Positions 26,661 through 34,211 of a stretch of 64,000 bases of DNA are shown in pieces; positions within the stretch are counted from its first letter, which is position 1, and each line of letters opens with the position of its first letter. This DNA comes from a virus. The notes below the pieces were generated by a model, which saw only the letters and a list, made by a program, of their open reading frames with translations, was not told the DNA's origin and searched no databases. The translations under genes were made by a program, and so were the position numbers. Location of the stretch: positions 1-64,000 of the IMG/VR virus record IMGVR_UViG_3300047322_000608. One strand, 5' to 3'.

Positions 26661-28207
26661 GCCACTTCAACCGCTTTCCACTGCAACGCGAAAGTGTCGA
26701 CGTTCTCGCCGCGGGTATCGAAGAACGAGAGCTGCAGTCGTTCCCGGCGCGCGGAGATGTAGGTCGACCCGTAGAATTCGTTGTAACGGAACTGGCTGCC
26801 TGTAACCGGTGGGTCATGGAACCCGCGCTTCTGCGCTCCACCCAACCCGCAAGTCACGTAGACCAGGCCGTCGACTAGGATCCGTTCGTAATTGTGGGCG
26901 TGGCCAGAGATAACCATGTGCGCTCCCCAAGTCTTGTAGGGCAAACGGAAAGCGGTGTTGCCGGGGTAATGGTTGATGTCCGAGGTGTAGGGTGCCTCGT
27001 GCAGGACGACCACGTTCCAGAGATCCGCGCTCGCTTCCAGGAGCGGCTGCAGCCAGGCAGCCTGGGGCGCTGCCGGAAGATTGGTGTCGAGCACGAAGAT
27101 GTGGCAGCGATCGTTGCCAGACTGAGGATGCCGAGTTTGCGGGATGAAATCGTAATAGGTCTTGCCCTGGTTCAGCGCGGCCTGGCGCGTGAGCAACGCC
27201 TGCAAGGCCGCTCCGCCGTCTGAGATGATGTCGTGATTGCCGAAGGACAAGTAGAAGTTCGATGGGATGTACAGCCCGTAATACTTGATCAGGTTGTCCT
27301 GAATCGTGATCGGGTCTCCGTCCGGATAGTTCGTATCGCCAAGGTGCATGACGAAGTCCGGTTCCAAGGTCTTGACCAGAACCGAGACAGCGTCCGTGTT
27401 CAGGATCGTAGCCGGCTCCCCCGAATCGCCAAAGGCACAGAACTCGGTGGTATCTTCGTTCGGCTGGCTCGGATTTGGGCAGCCACCTCCTGACCCATCC
27501 CGGCAACAGGTGCTCAATGAATTGGCGCATTTGTTGGCTTGGTTCGGGCTGTCCACATCCAGGCTCAGCCGTTTACGCTCCATCGAATCGGCAAATAACA
27601 GGGCCCGGCGCCGCACATACTCTGCCATGTAGGACCCGTGCTCAGCCAGGTCGTGGTCGACCAGGCGCGCGATCTTCGCCTTAACGAACAGCCCGACCGC
27701 TTCGGCTACGCCCAAGTCGAAAGGAACTTCGTCGTTGTCATCGAACGACGTCTTAACCCCTTCCCAGAACAGGCTGATCTGATGCCGCTCTCCGACGCTC
27801 GGAAAGATCGTGAACTGCTGGCCCCAAGGATCAATCGCCATTAAGAACTGGGCATTGATAATCCTTGGATTGCCGCAGACCAGATCGTAACGGTTGCCCC
27901 ACGGATAGATGTTGAGCGGCTGGGAAACGCATTGCTGTCCGACCCGCTTGTAATACGCATCCAACGGCCGGCATTGCTGGCCTTGCGGGAATGACCCGAC
28001 GCTCGCCAATCCGTCCAGGACTAAGTCGTTGGCGCCGTAGACCGTCTCGTGGCCGCCGCGGTAGAAGGGAATGATCTGCTGGATCTGAACCACCGAATAG
28101 ACCAATTGCTGGCCGAGGTAGTTCGGGTTTCCGGTCGCGACGTTGATCCGCTCGTTATCGACCGGCAGATCGATCAACACCGTGCCGACGAATTCAGACC
28201 ATTTCAT
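26657..28207 (-). CDS. Neck/adaptor-like protein fused to purple-acid-phosphatase-type phosphoesterase
   Basis: 516 aa. Residues 1-215 read as a phage structural protein (DLPVDNERINVATGNPNYLGQQ, then VPFDLGVAEAVGLFVKAKIARLVD and a helical YMAEYVRRRALLFADS), resembling podovirus head-tail adaptor proteins. Residues 255-445 hold all five metallophosphoesterase motifs: FGDSG (259-263), GDTNYPDGD (290-298), GNHD (323-326), LHEAPY (402-407) and GHAHNYER (435-442). The Tyr in GDxxY and the YER ending point to the purple acid phosphatase branch. A Cys-rich hinge (226-243) joins the halves. A GAGGT Shine-Dalgarno precedes the ATG. Substrate unknown. Confidence 0.75.
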   Translation of the reverse strand: MKWSEFVGTVLIDLPVDNERINVATGNPNYLGQQLVYSVVQIQQIIPFYRGGHETVYGANDLVLDGLASVGSFPQGQQCRPLDAYYKRVGQQCVSQPLNIYPWGNRYDLVCGNPRIINAQFLMAIDPWGQQFTIFPSVGERHQISLFWEGVKTSFDDNDEVPFDLGVAEAVGLFVKAKIARLVDHDLAEHGSYMAEYVRRRALLFADSMERKRLSLDVDSPNQANKCANSLSTCCRDGSGGGCPNPSQPNEDTTEFCAFGDSGEPATILNTDAVSVLVKTLEPDFVMHLGDTNYPDGDPITIQDNLIKYYGLYIPSNFYLSFGNHDIISDGGAALQALLTRQAALNQGKTYYDFIPQTRHPQSGNDRCHIFVLDTNLPAAPQAAWLQPLLEASADLWNVVVLHEAPYTSDINHYPGNTAFRLPYKTWGAHMVISGHAHNYERILVDGLVYVTCGLGGAQKRGFHDPPVTGSQFRYNEFYGSTYISARRERLQLSFFDTRGENVDTFALQWKAVEVA

Positions 28208-28210
28208 AGG

Positions 28211-28447
28211 CTACCTCAGAAAGCTCGCGATCACAGTGAACATGATGCCGAAAATAAAGCCGCATCCGAAGTACAACCATCGATAGTCCGCTGGAGGATT
28301 AAGCTCCTCGTTCATTTTGCGGACTTTCTCGGAAGCGAAGTAAGCCTCCCGTTCCTCTTGATTGACTTGCTTAAACCATTCCTGGGACCAGGGTTGTAAT
28401 TCGACGTAGGGGGCCACGCCTGAAGAGTTAAGGCTCAAACATTTCAT
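28211..28447 (-). CDS. Small C-terminally anchored membrane protein
   Basis: 78 aa. Soluble charged N-terminal part (EWFKQVNQEEREAYFASEKVRKMNEELN) and one C-terminal transmembrane helix (LYFGCGFIFGIMFTVIASFL). No family recognised. ATG 28447 overlaps the upstream stop by ATGA, and the neck-phosphoesterase fusion follows 3 nt downstream, so the three are co-translated. A tail-anchored membrane protein inside a virion operon might act in lysis or envelope modification; this is a guess. Confidence 0.65.
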   Translation of the reverse strand: MKCLSLNSSGVAPYVELQPWSQEWFKQVNQEEREAYFASEKVRKMNEELNPPADYRWLYFGCGFIFGIMFTVIASFLR

Positions 28448-28944
28448 GCCGCTCTCTCCCGGTTGATGTTGAACTTCTTGCTGTTCTCCGGCCGCGGCAG
28501 CTTGGTCCCAATGGTCGCCGTGCTGGCCGCCTGCACTTCGCCGATCTTGATCACTTCGGCAATGTCCTTGATCGGCCCCACTGCCCCGGTCTCTTTAGAA
28601 GCCTTTGACACCGGCTCCGCCACAAGCGCCGCAGGACCCTTGCTGGGCGTTGGTCGCAGCGCGGCTTGCGGCAAGGTTGCGTTCCAGGGCTTGGAGGTAC
28701 TCGAACTTGGCACTGGGAGAGCCTTTTTTTTTGTGCTATTCTCCCATTCCTCCTGGGAGATCTCCGTAACTCCAGTGGTCGGATTCATGGTCAGCTCGCC
28801 CAAAGCGATCTGTTCCTCTTCATTGTCGGTCTGGTAAGCTCCTGGGATGGATCCGCCGTGGCAATCGAGCGCTTCAAAGATGAAACGCCTCCCATGAGAC
28901 TGAATCGCCCGGGTCGCGTTCACTGCATAATAGAACTTGGTCAT
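28444..28944 (-). CDS. Hypothetical protein sharing a domain with the upstream glycosyltransferase
   Basis: 166 aa from ATG 28944 (ATGA overlap). Residues 1-75 are paralogous to the C-terminal 75 residues of the next gene upstream: F--VNAT at the start, F-FE-L---GS-PGA, then GVTEI---WE. The rest is a Pro/Ala/Lys-rich, probably disordered tail. The shared module may be a small beta domain binding a common partner. No database family recognised. Its position between a glycosyltransferase and a structural gene suggests a virion decoration or scaffold for modification. Confidence 0.65.
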   Translation of the reverse strand: MTKFYYAVNATRAIQSHGRRFIFEALDCHGGSIPGAYQTDNEEEQIALGELTMNPTTGVTEISQEEWENSTKKKALPVPSSSTSKPWNATLPQAALRPTPSKGPAALVAEPVSKASKETGAVGPIKDIAEVIKIGEVQAASTATIGTKLPRPENSKKFNINRERAA

Positions 28945-29945
28945 ACCTGCCATTTCCGTTTCGTCTCCCGCTCCCAATCATCCTTCGTTATCTCCGTTAC
29001 GCCACTCGCCGGGTTGCAGGCAACCGCTGCCAAAAGGTTCTGTTCGTGTTCCAGCTCGGTCGCCAGCGCGCCTGGCAAAGAACCGGCAAAGCTTTCCAAC
29101 CGTTCGAACGTAAAGGCGTTGCCGTTGATCTTGACCGGTTTGGTGGCGTTGACGCAATGGAAGAACCGTGCTGTCACCTTCTCCCTGCTGTAAACCACGT
29201 CATATCTCCAGACCGGATCCGCCGCGCATTCGCCGCTGTATTGGGATTGGTCCAGCATCTGGATCAACTTCCCTTTCTTGTCCTGATGAAATATGACGGC
29301 GCGCTTGTCGAGGATGCTCAGGCCCGGGACTGACCAGCCTTTGTCATGATGCCGGAAGACGTGTTGAATTAGCGGGGTGATTCTGGCCGCCGCCAAGACT
29401 TCCGGACCAGCGTGCGTGTCGAATGCTTCGGTGTCAGGACAGTTTACCAGGGACGGCGCGTGCTTGCGCCAGGCTTTGCCGTAAACCCCGACCCCGGTCA
29501 TGTGTGGAATATCCCAATCGACTCGGGCCCCCATAAAAGTCTTGCAGTCCAATTGCGCCATGGTCCATTCCTCTTTCAGGATGTCCAACCAGTTCGGCGT
29601 CAGCGGGACTGCGTCCGGCTCGAACCATAGCATGTCGTCCTGGTAGGCGGTGTATTCCGTTTGTTCCACATGGAACAATGCCTGAGAGAACATCCAGTTG
29701 GCCGCTCCTGGCCAGCCGCACTCGTGTTCGTCTGGAACGATGGTGTGGACGTCTTGGAAAATGGAGCGCGCCAAGTTGACGATCTCAACGCAACTGGAAT
29801 GAATGCTTGCTTGGGCCGAGACGACCAGAAGCAGCCTCTCATCTTGCAGCGAATTGGCGTTTTTGGAAGAGAGGAACCCCATCCATTTCATCAGCCGCAG
29901 GGTTTGGCTGATGTCACCCGGATGGAAAGCTAAGGTTAGAATCAT
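28941..29945 (-). CDS. Glycosyltransferase-like protein with extra C-terminal module
   Basis: 334 aa from ATG 29945. Residues 1-250 look like a GT-A-type transferase: an N-terminal MILTLAFHPGDISQTLRLMKWM, then WPGAANWMFSQALFHV, LWFEPDAVPLTPNWLDILKEEW (metal-binding acidic pocket with the EPD...PL..WL pattern) and GVGVYGKAWRKH. Residues 258-334 are the VNAT/PGA/GVTEI module found again in the next gene. A strong hairpin terminator lies just upstream, so it may begin a separate transcript or be read through. Likely part of virion glycosylation. Confidence 0.65.
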   Translation of the reverse strand: MILTLAFHPGDISQTLRLMKWMGFLSSKNANSLQDERLLLVVSAQASIHSSCVEIVNLARSIFQDVHTIVPDEHECGWPGAANWMFSQALFHVEQTEYTAYQDDMLWFEPDAVPLTPNWLDILKEEWTMAQLDCKTFMGARVDWDIPHMTGVGVYGKAWRKHAPSLVNCPDTEAFDTHAGPEVLAAARITPLIQHVFRHHDKGWSVPGLSILDKRAVIFHQDKKGKLIQMLDQSQYSGECAADPVWRYDVVYSREKVTARFFHCVNATKPVKINGNAFTFERLESFAGSLPGALATELEHEQNLLAAVACNPASGVTEITKDDWERETKRKWQV

Positions 29946-29993
29946 CCGCTTATTGCTGCCACGATGCCACGGCAACCAAGGCCGTTCAATAGC

Positions 29994-30027
29994 AAAAGCG
30001 CCGGAGATCCCCGAAGAACTCCGGCGC
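29994..30027 (-). terminator. Intrinsic terminator after capsid genes
   Basis: On the minus strand a 9-bp perfect stem GCGCCGGAG/CTCCGGCGC (30019-30027 with 29998-30006), loop of 12 nt, is followed by TTTTGC. It lies in the 133-nt gap between the small protein 30079-30309 and the glycosyltransferase, so it would limit read-through from the very highly expressed capsid gene into the decoration block. Confidence 0.75.
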
Positions 30028-30078
30028 CATGTCCCTACCAAGACATCCGCAACGCAGCCACGCTTTGCGGAAGATGAG

Positions 30079-30309
30079 TTACGTCGCCGTTACCGTAGTC
30101 CAGCCGGTAGCCAGACTGACGTCACTGGCTTTGACGTAGAGCACGCCTAATTCGTCGACACAAACCTTGCCAACCGAACCGTAGATGACTCCCTCGGGAC
30201 CGCCCGGGATGAGTGGTGGTTGGCCTGGGGCAGCGTTGTAATCGCTGCCTTGAGTTGCTTTATCCCAGAGATTTGCTCCGGGAGAATTTAAGGGCGGCAC
30301 AAGAGCCAT
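30079..30309 (-). CDS. Small virion-associated hypothetical protein
   Basis: 76 aa from ATG 30309, with a GAAAGGAAT Shine-Dalgarno about 9 nt upstream. The N terminus ALVPPLNSPGANLWDKATQGSDYNAAPGQ is Pro/Gly rich, followed by a compact beta region GVIYGSVGKVCVDELGVLYVKASDVSLATGWTTV. It immediately follows the major capsid gene and is followed by a terminator, so it may be made in large amounts, for example as a head-decoration protein. No family recognised. Confidence 0.65.
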   Translation of the reverse strand: MALVPPLNSPGANLWDKATQGSDYNAAPGQPPLIPGGPEGVIYGSVGKVCVDELGVLYVKASDVSLATGWTTVTAT

Positions 30310-30343
30310 AAAGTTTAATTCCTTTCTGGTTTGATCGTTGCGG

Positions 30344-32005
30344 TTACGAGGTGGGCAAGCAAGGATTCGCCGTGATCGTCGGGCATCCGGCAGCGATATT
30401 CTCAATGATCGCATGCCGGTTCGGAACCTGGATCATCGCGGCGATCGTCTTGCTGTTCAACTGGTAGTGGTTCACGTTTGGCGTGATTACACAATTGTAC
30501 AAATTATCTGCGACGTTGGTCTGCCGAGTCGCCGAGGCCGTTCCAGCCAGGCCGATCATGGTGTCCGACCAATCCAAGAGCCAGAGGTTACGGCCGCGCG
30601 AGCTGTCCAGGCCGCCGTTGGCCGCTTGGAAGACCGCGAGCTGATCGTCGAAATAGGTGTCGGTGATGACCGCCAACTGCACCGCTTCATCCGGGAAGTC
30701 GTAGATGTTGTAGTTCCAGAGCAACTGCCCTTCGAACGTGATCGCTTCGCCCGCCTTGAAGAACCTGGTGTACTGCATGCCGTACTTCTTCTGGTAGTAC
30801 TGGATCATGATCGTCAGGATCGAGTCAGCCAGGAAACGGTCAGTCATGCCGTCGATTCGGTCGATCATGCCGCTGTCCGTTTCGCGCTGGCGCTTGATCT
30901 GGTAGAGGAGGGACTTGATCACGTCCAGGTCCAAGGCCGCGTTCTGGTTATCGATCACCCGGCCGCAATCCTGGAGCTGCTGGCGCCAGCCGATCGTGTT
31001 GGCCTTGTACTCGAGCAGACAGCTCTGGTTAGCCGGATCTACCACCTGGGGCAGGTTCTGGTAACTGTTAGGCGTCTGCTGCTCGTTGATCTTCTGGCCG
31101 TAGAAGATCGTGTTGTAGTAGGCCCGCTCAGCCAGCATTTCCTGGCGTTTGCGTTGCTTAGCCAATTCCAAGGTGCGGAACTTCTTGAAGAACTCGGATG
31201 TGAGCGGCGCGGTCAACGCCTTCACATACTCGTCGTTGTAGCAGAAGGTCGTCCGGATCGTCTGGAGCCAGTAAACCAACAGCTTGAGCGTGTTCTCCGA
31301 AGCGTCGTTGTAGCACCACGATTCGAAGTTACTTACCGAATTGGCGATCGGTATGATGACGCCGTGAGTCGGTTGATAGACCGCTTTCTGCGGGTTGGTC
31401 AGGGCAGCCCATCCGGCCGCGGTGAAGGGGGGTTGCACGATTAACTTGGCCTGGGTGGCACTGACGTTGATCGATTGCAAGATCATGAACTGAACGGTCT
31501 GGCCAACGTTGGTCACCGGATCCTTGTAAAGGACGACGATCGATCGGCCCGGCAGGAAATACTTCTCCAGAGAGGTGAGCGGGGAAGCGAACTGGGATGC
31601 TTCGTTTTCCACCGTAAGATCGAACGCGGAAGCGGGCAGGCTGCCTACGCCGGCATTCGGATCAACCACGCCGCCGACCAGGTTGAACCAGTTGGCGTTG
31701 ACCACCGAGCGCTGGGGCACCATGACGAACGGCGAGATGATGGAACGATCCATCGTCAGCGACTGGGTTTTGATCGGGATGGTGCGGGAAAGAAAAAGGT
31801 CGGTTAGAGCCCGCTCGGGCACGCCCGTCATGCGCGCTTCTTTGGTTTGGCCGATGACACGGTCCATGCGGACTTCGGTGAATCCTTGCGCTTCAAACAC
31901 ATCCGGCGTCATTGCCTGGATGGAAGCTCGGGTGAGGGTGCAGCCGCAACTGTTGTCCACGGAGATCAGCCGCGGCGTGCAGTTGTTGCCTGGGTAAACT
32001 GCCAT
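30344..32005 (-). CDS. Major capsid protein
   Basis: 553 aa. Placed directly after the scaffold gene and before a terminator-bounded small gene, the standard place for the coat protein. Starts AVYPGNNCTPRLISVDNSCGCT; the body mixes alpha and beta with a long helical spine-like stretch (EFFKKFRTLELAKQRKRQEMLAERAYYN) and has no enzyme motif. It has its own leader with an AAAGG Shine-Dalgarno (GTTAACGAAAGGCATTG before the ATG) and an upstream terminator hairpin. HK97 fold is assumed for tailed phages, not seen directly. At 553 aa it is large, so fused extra domains are possible. Confidence 0.75.
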   Translation of the reverse strand: MAVYPGNNCTPRLISVDNSCGCTLTRASIQAMTPDVFEAQGFTEVRMDRVIGQTKEARMTGVPERALTDLFLSRTIPIKTQSLTMDRSIISPFVMVPQRSVVNANWFNLVGGVVDPNAGVGSLPASAFDLTVENEASQFASPLTSLEKYFLPGRSIVVLYKDPVTNVGQTVQFMILQSINVSATQAKLIVQPPFTAAGWAALTNPQKAVYQPTHGVIIPIANSVSNFESWCYNDASENTLKLLVYWLQTIRTTFCYNDEYVKALTAPLTSEFFKKFRTLELAKQRKRQEMLAERAYYNTIFYGQKINEQQTPNSYQNLPQVVDPANQSCLLEYKANTIGWRQQLQDCGRVIDNQNAALDLDVIKSLLYQIKRQRETDSGMIDRIDGMTDRFLADSILTIMIQYYQKKYGMQYTRFFKAGEAITFEGQLLWNYNIYDFPDEAVQLAVITDTYFDDQLAVFQAANGGLDSSRGRNLWLLDWSDTMIGLAGTASATRQTNVADNLYNCVITPNVNHYQLNSKTIAAMIQVPNRHAIIENIAAGCPTITANPCLPTS

Positions 32006-32101
32006 AATTCAATGCCTTTCGTTAACGTTGTTCGGTCTTACGATTACGATTAACTTTAAGGCGTTGATATGGATAGACCTAGAACAAGCGTCTTTACGGC
32101 A

Positions 32102-32126
32102 CAAAAAATCCCGCCCTTCGGCGGGA
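32102..32126 (-). terminator. Terminator/attenuator between scaffold and capsid genes
   Basis: Minus strand: 7-bp perfect stem TCCCGCC/GGCGGGA with a 4-nt GAAG loop (stem arms 32120-32126 and 32109-32115), followed directly by TTTTTTG. It lies in the 160-nt gap after the scaffold gene. It suggests that capsid transcription starts from its own promoter in 32006-32100 or depends on partial read-through, giving a way to set the scaffold to capsid ratio. Confidence 0.8.
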
Positions 32127-32165
32127 CGGGATGCAGATTACTAGATGGTGATCTTGTCGAAGTGG

Positions 32166-33800
32166 CTATCCAGCCCAGGCGCTGGCCCCCCCAGACCACT
32201 GCCTCTTGAGTTCGTCTTCCGTGAAAACGGTCGGTGAAGAAACGGGTGGAGGCAAGTTGGCCGCTCCCGGAGCCGGGGTGATTGTGGTCTTGGGTGACTC
32301 CTCTTTCTTGGCCGCTGGTTTAGCGGCAGGAGCTTCCTTCTTGGCTGCGACAGCTTTGGCTGGCCGAACATAGCCTTCATCCTCGCGGCGCTTAATCTCG
32401 GCTGCTAGGACCGTTTTTGCTTGCGTAGCCGCTGCGACGGCCAGCATGTCGAGCACGTCTTCGTGTCCGAGCGTCCAATGCCTGGCCTGTTCCGGGGCCG
32501 GCATCTTCTCCAACTCTCTCCGGGTAACAAAGGAACGGCCGTTTACTACGCGCATCTCGCCGCCGTCCCGCGCGAAGATCTGCTCTTGCTGGTCGATGAA
32601 GCTGAAAAGGTTCTGCTGGCGCAGAGCTTTTTGATTGGATGGCGCGCTCGCGGGCAACTTCTGGTCATACGCCGCCTGCCGTTCTCCGCCGACCAGCTCC
32701 AGATACTCGCGGCCCAGGGTCTCTGCCTGGCCCAAGAAGTTCTTCGCCACACTGGCCGCCAGCGGGTCGATAGTCGCCGCAGCGTCCCAGGCCTCCTTGC
32801 CACCAAATGTGGGGTCCTTCTCTTCGGCCGCCTTGAACACTTCGTGGAACGGCGATTTATCGTCTGGCACGAAGCGCTGTGCAACCGTTGCCCGGTACGA
32901 GTTGACCGACTTGTCGATCTCCGGTTTAAGTTCCCGCATGCGCTCGGCATGTTCGGTCGCCTCCATCTTGGGCTTGAATTCCTTTTCGACGTCTTGCCGG
33001 ACCTGGTCCGCTATCCATTGGCGTTCCAGCTTCTTGCGATCTCCGCTCTGGTAAATCGGCTGGTTCTCCTCGATAAACGCGGCGAAGTTTTCGTCGGTGT
33101 CTGGGTCCCAGTCCGAGTCTTCCTTCCGCTTCTCGTCGATGTAAGAATCGACCTTCTTGAGGTAGTCCAAGGTCTTCTTGGCCATCGTGCCGTATTTGTC
33201 CGGCATGGCTTTGGCCGCATACCTGGCCAGTTCGATCGCTTCCTTCTCCGATTCGCCGAGTGATTCGACAAAGTCCGCGTCTGGATCGGCCGCGGCGGGA
33301 GCCTCTTCCTTTTTTTCGGGAGCGGGTGGGGCTGCGGGGGTTTCCTTGGCCACGCGCCGAACGATCCCTTCGACGATGTCTTCGATCGGCTTGGCCTTTT
33401 CGACGATCACCTTCGGCTTGGCCGGAGGCGGATCTGAGGGGGGCGCGGCTGGATCCTTGGCAGTGGGCGCGGCCTTGTCGTCAGCCTTGGCATCACCAGC
33501 CTTCGCTTCATCCGGCTTAGGTGGATCTCCTGCTGGTTTATCGTCGGCCGGTTTGGCTGCCTTGGCCGCTTCGGCTTGCTCCTTCTTGAAACGCGCATGC
33601 TCGCCCATGCTGATAAATTCTCCGGAGGGAACGTTGCGCGCTGTCTCCGGCGCTTTCGCGGGAGCGTCGACGACCTGGCCGTCCGAAACGGCCTTACCCA
33701 TGTCGGCGAGGATGGAAGCCATCCAGGGATCGGCGGTAGGTGTTGCGGCAGTGGGAGGAGTGGCGGCGGGCGGTGGGGTAGTTGTGGCTGCTTCTGGCAT
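32166..33800 (-). CDS. Scaffolding protein
   Basis: 544 aa. Ala/Pro/Lys/Glu/Asp-rich and largely disordered or helical: low-complexity N-terminal 160 residues (TPPPAATPPTAAT, AKAAKPADDKPAGDPPKPDEAKAGD), a central charged helical region (KEAIELARYAAKAMPDKYGTMAKKTLDYLKKVDSYIDEKR), and a basic, Ala-rich C terminus ending in FTEDELKRQWSGGASAW, which could be a coat-binding hook. This composition and the position just before the major capsid gene are typical of scaffold proteins. No protease motif is visible within it. Confidence 0.75.
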   Translation of the reverse strand: MPEAATTTPPPAATPPTAATPTADPWMASILADMGKAVSDGQVVDAPAKAPETARNVPSGEFISMGEHARFKKEQAEAAKAAKPADDKPAGDPPKPDEAKAGDAKADDKAAPTAKDPAAPPSDPPPAKPKVIVEKAKPIEDIVEGIVRRVAKETPAAPPAPEKKEEAPAAADPDADFVESLGESEKEAIELARYAAKAMPDKYGTMAKKTLDYLKKVDSYIDEKRKEDSDWDPDTDENFAAFIEENQPIYQSGDRKKLERQWIADQVRQDVEKEFKPKMEATEHAERMRELKPEIDKSVNSYRATVAQRFVPDDKSPFHEVFKAAEEKDPTFGGKEAWDAAATIDPLAASVAKNFLGQAETLGREYLELVGGERQAAYDQKLPASAPSNQKALRQQNLFSFIDQQEQIFARDGGEMRVVNGRSFVTRRELEKMPAPEQARHWTLGHEDVLDMLAVAAATQAKTVLAAEIKRREDEGYVRPAKAVAAKKEAPAAKPAAKKEESPKTTITPAPGAANLPPPVSSPTVFTEDELKRQWSGGASAWAG

Positions 33801-33803
33801 AGA

Positions 33804-34211
33804 CTATTTTCGGTTTGTGGTTTGCTGTAGCGCGATAATCGTCTCCTCGTATTCCGACCAATCAACGCCTAGTTCGGCGGCAAAAAGCCGTTCGATGTTG
33901 GTTGCGAAGAAATGCTCTCGGCGGTATGGGGCAGCCGGATCGTCTCCAGGCTCAGCTTCATTGGAATGCTTTCCTTGCCGGCGCTCCTCCTCGAAATTCA
34001 TGTCGAACGAGTCGACCACTTCCTGGACAATGCTTCGATCCTTGCAAAGGCACACTTCCACAAGCTCATGAACGGCGATGAGCGCGGCATGTTTCCAGTT
34101 GCCAGTGTCTGACACTTCGATCAACAGGTTGCCGTTATGATCGAATCTCCAGTTTCCGCAGGTCTCGTACTGCTGGCTATCGTGTGGGATTACTTTGATC
34201 TCGACGTTCAT
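33804..34211 (-). CDS. HELVE-motif putative metalloprotein
   Basis: 135 aa. A short beta N terminus (NVEIKVIPHDSQQYETCGNWRFD, LLIEVSDTGNWKHA) leads to ALIAVHELVEVCLCK, where HELVE resembles HExxH zincin helices with Glu in place of the second His, and then VDSFDMNFEEER and PYRREHFFATNIERLFAAELGVDW. The conserved His and Glu residues suggest a metal site; I recall similar small proteins in phages without an established function. ATGA overlap with the upstream ATP-grasp gene couples them. Could be a maturation protease or an enzyme partner; unproven. Confidence 0.6.
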   Translation of the reverse strand: MNVEIKVIPHDSQQYETCGNWRFDHNGNLLIEVSDTGNWKHAALIAVHELVEVCLCKDRSIVQEVVDSFDMNFEEERRQGKHSNEAEPGDDPAAPYRREHFFATNIERLFAAELGVDWSEYEETIIALQQTTNRK

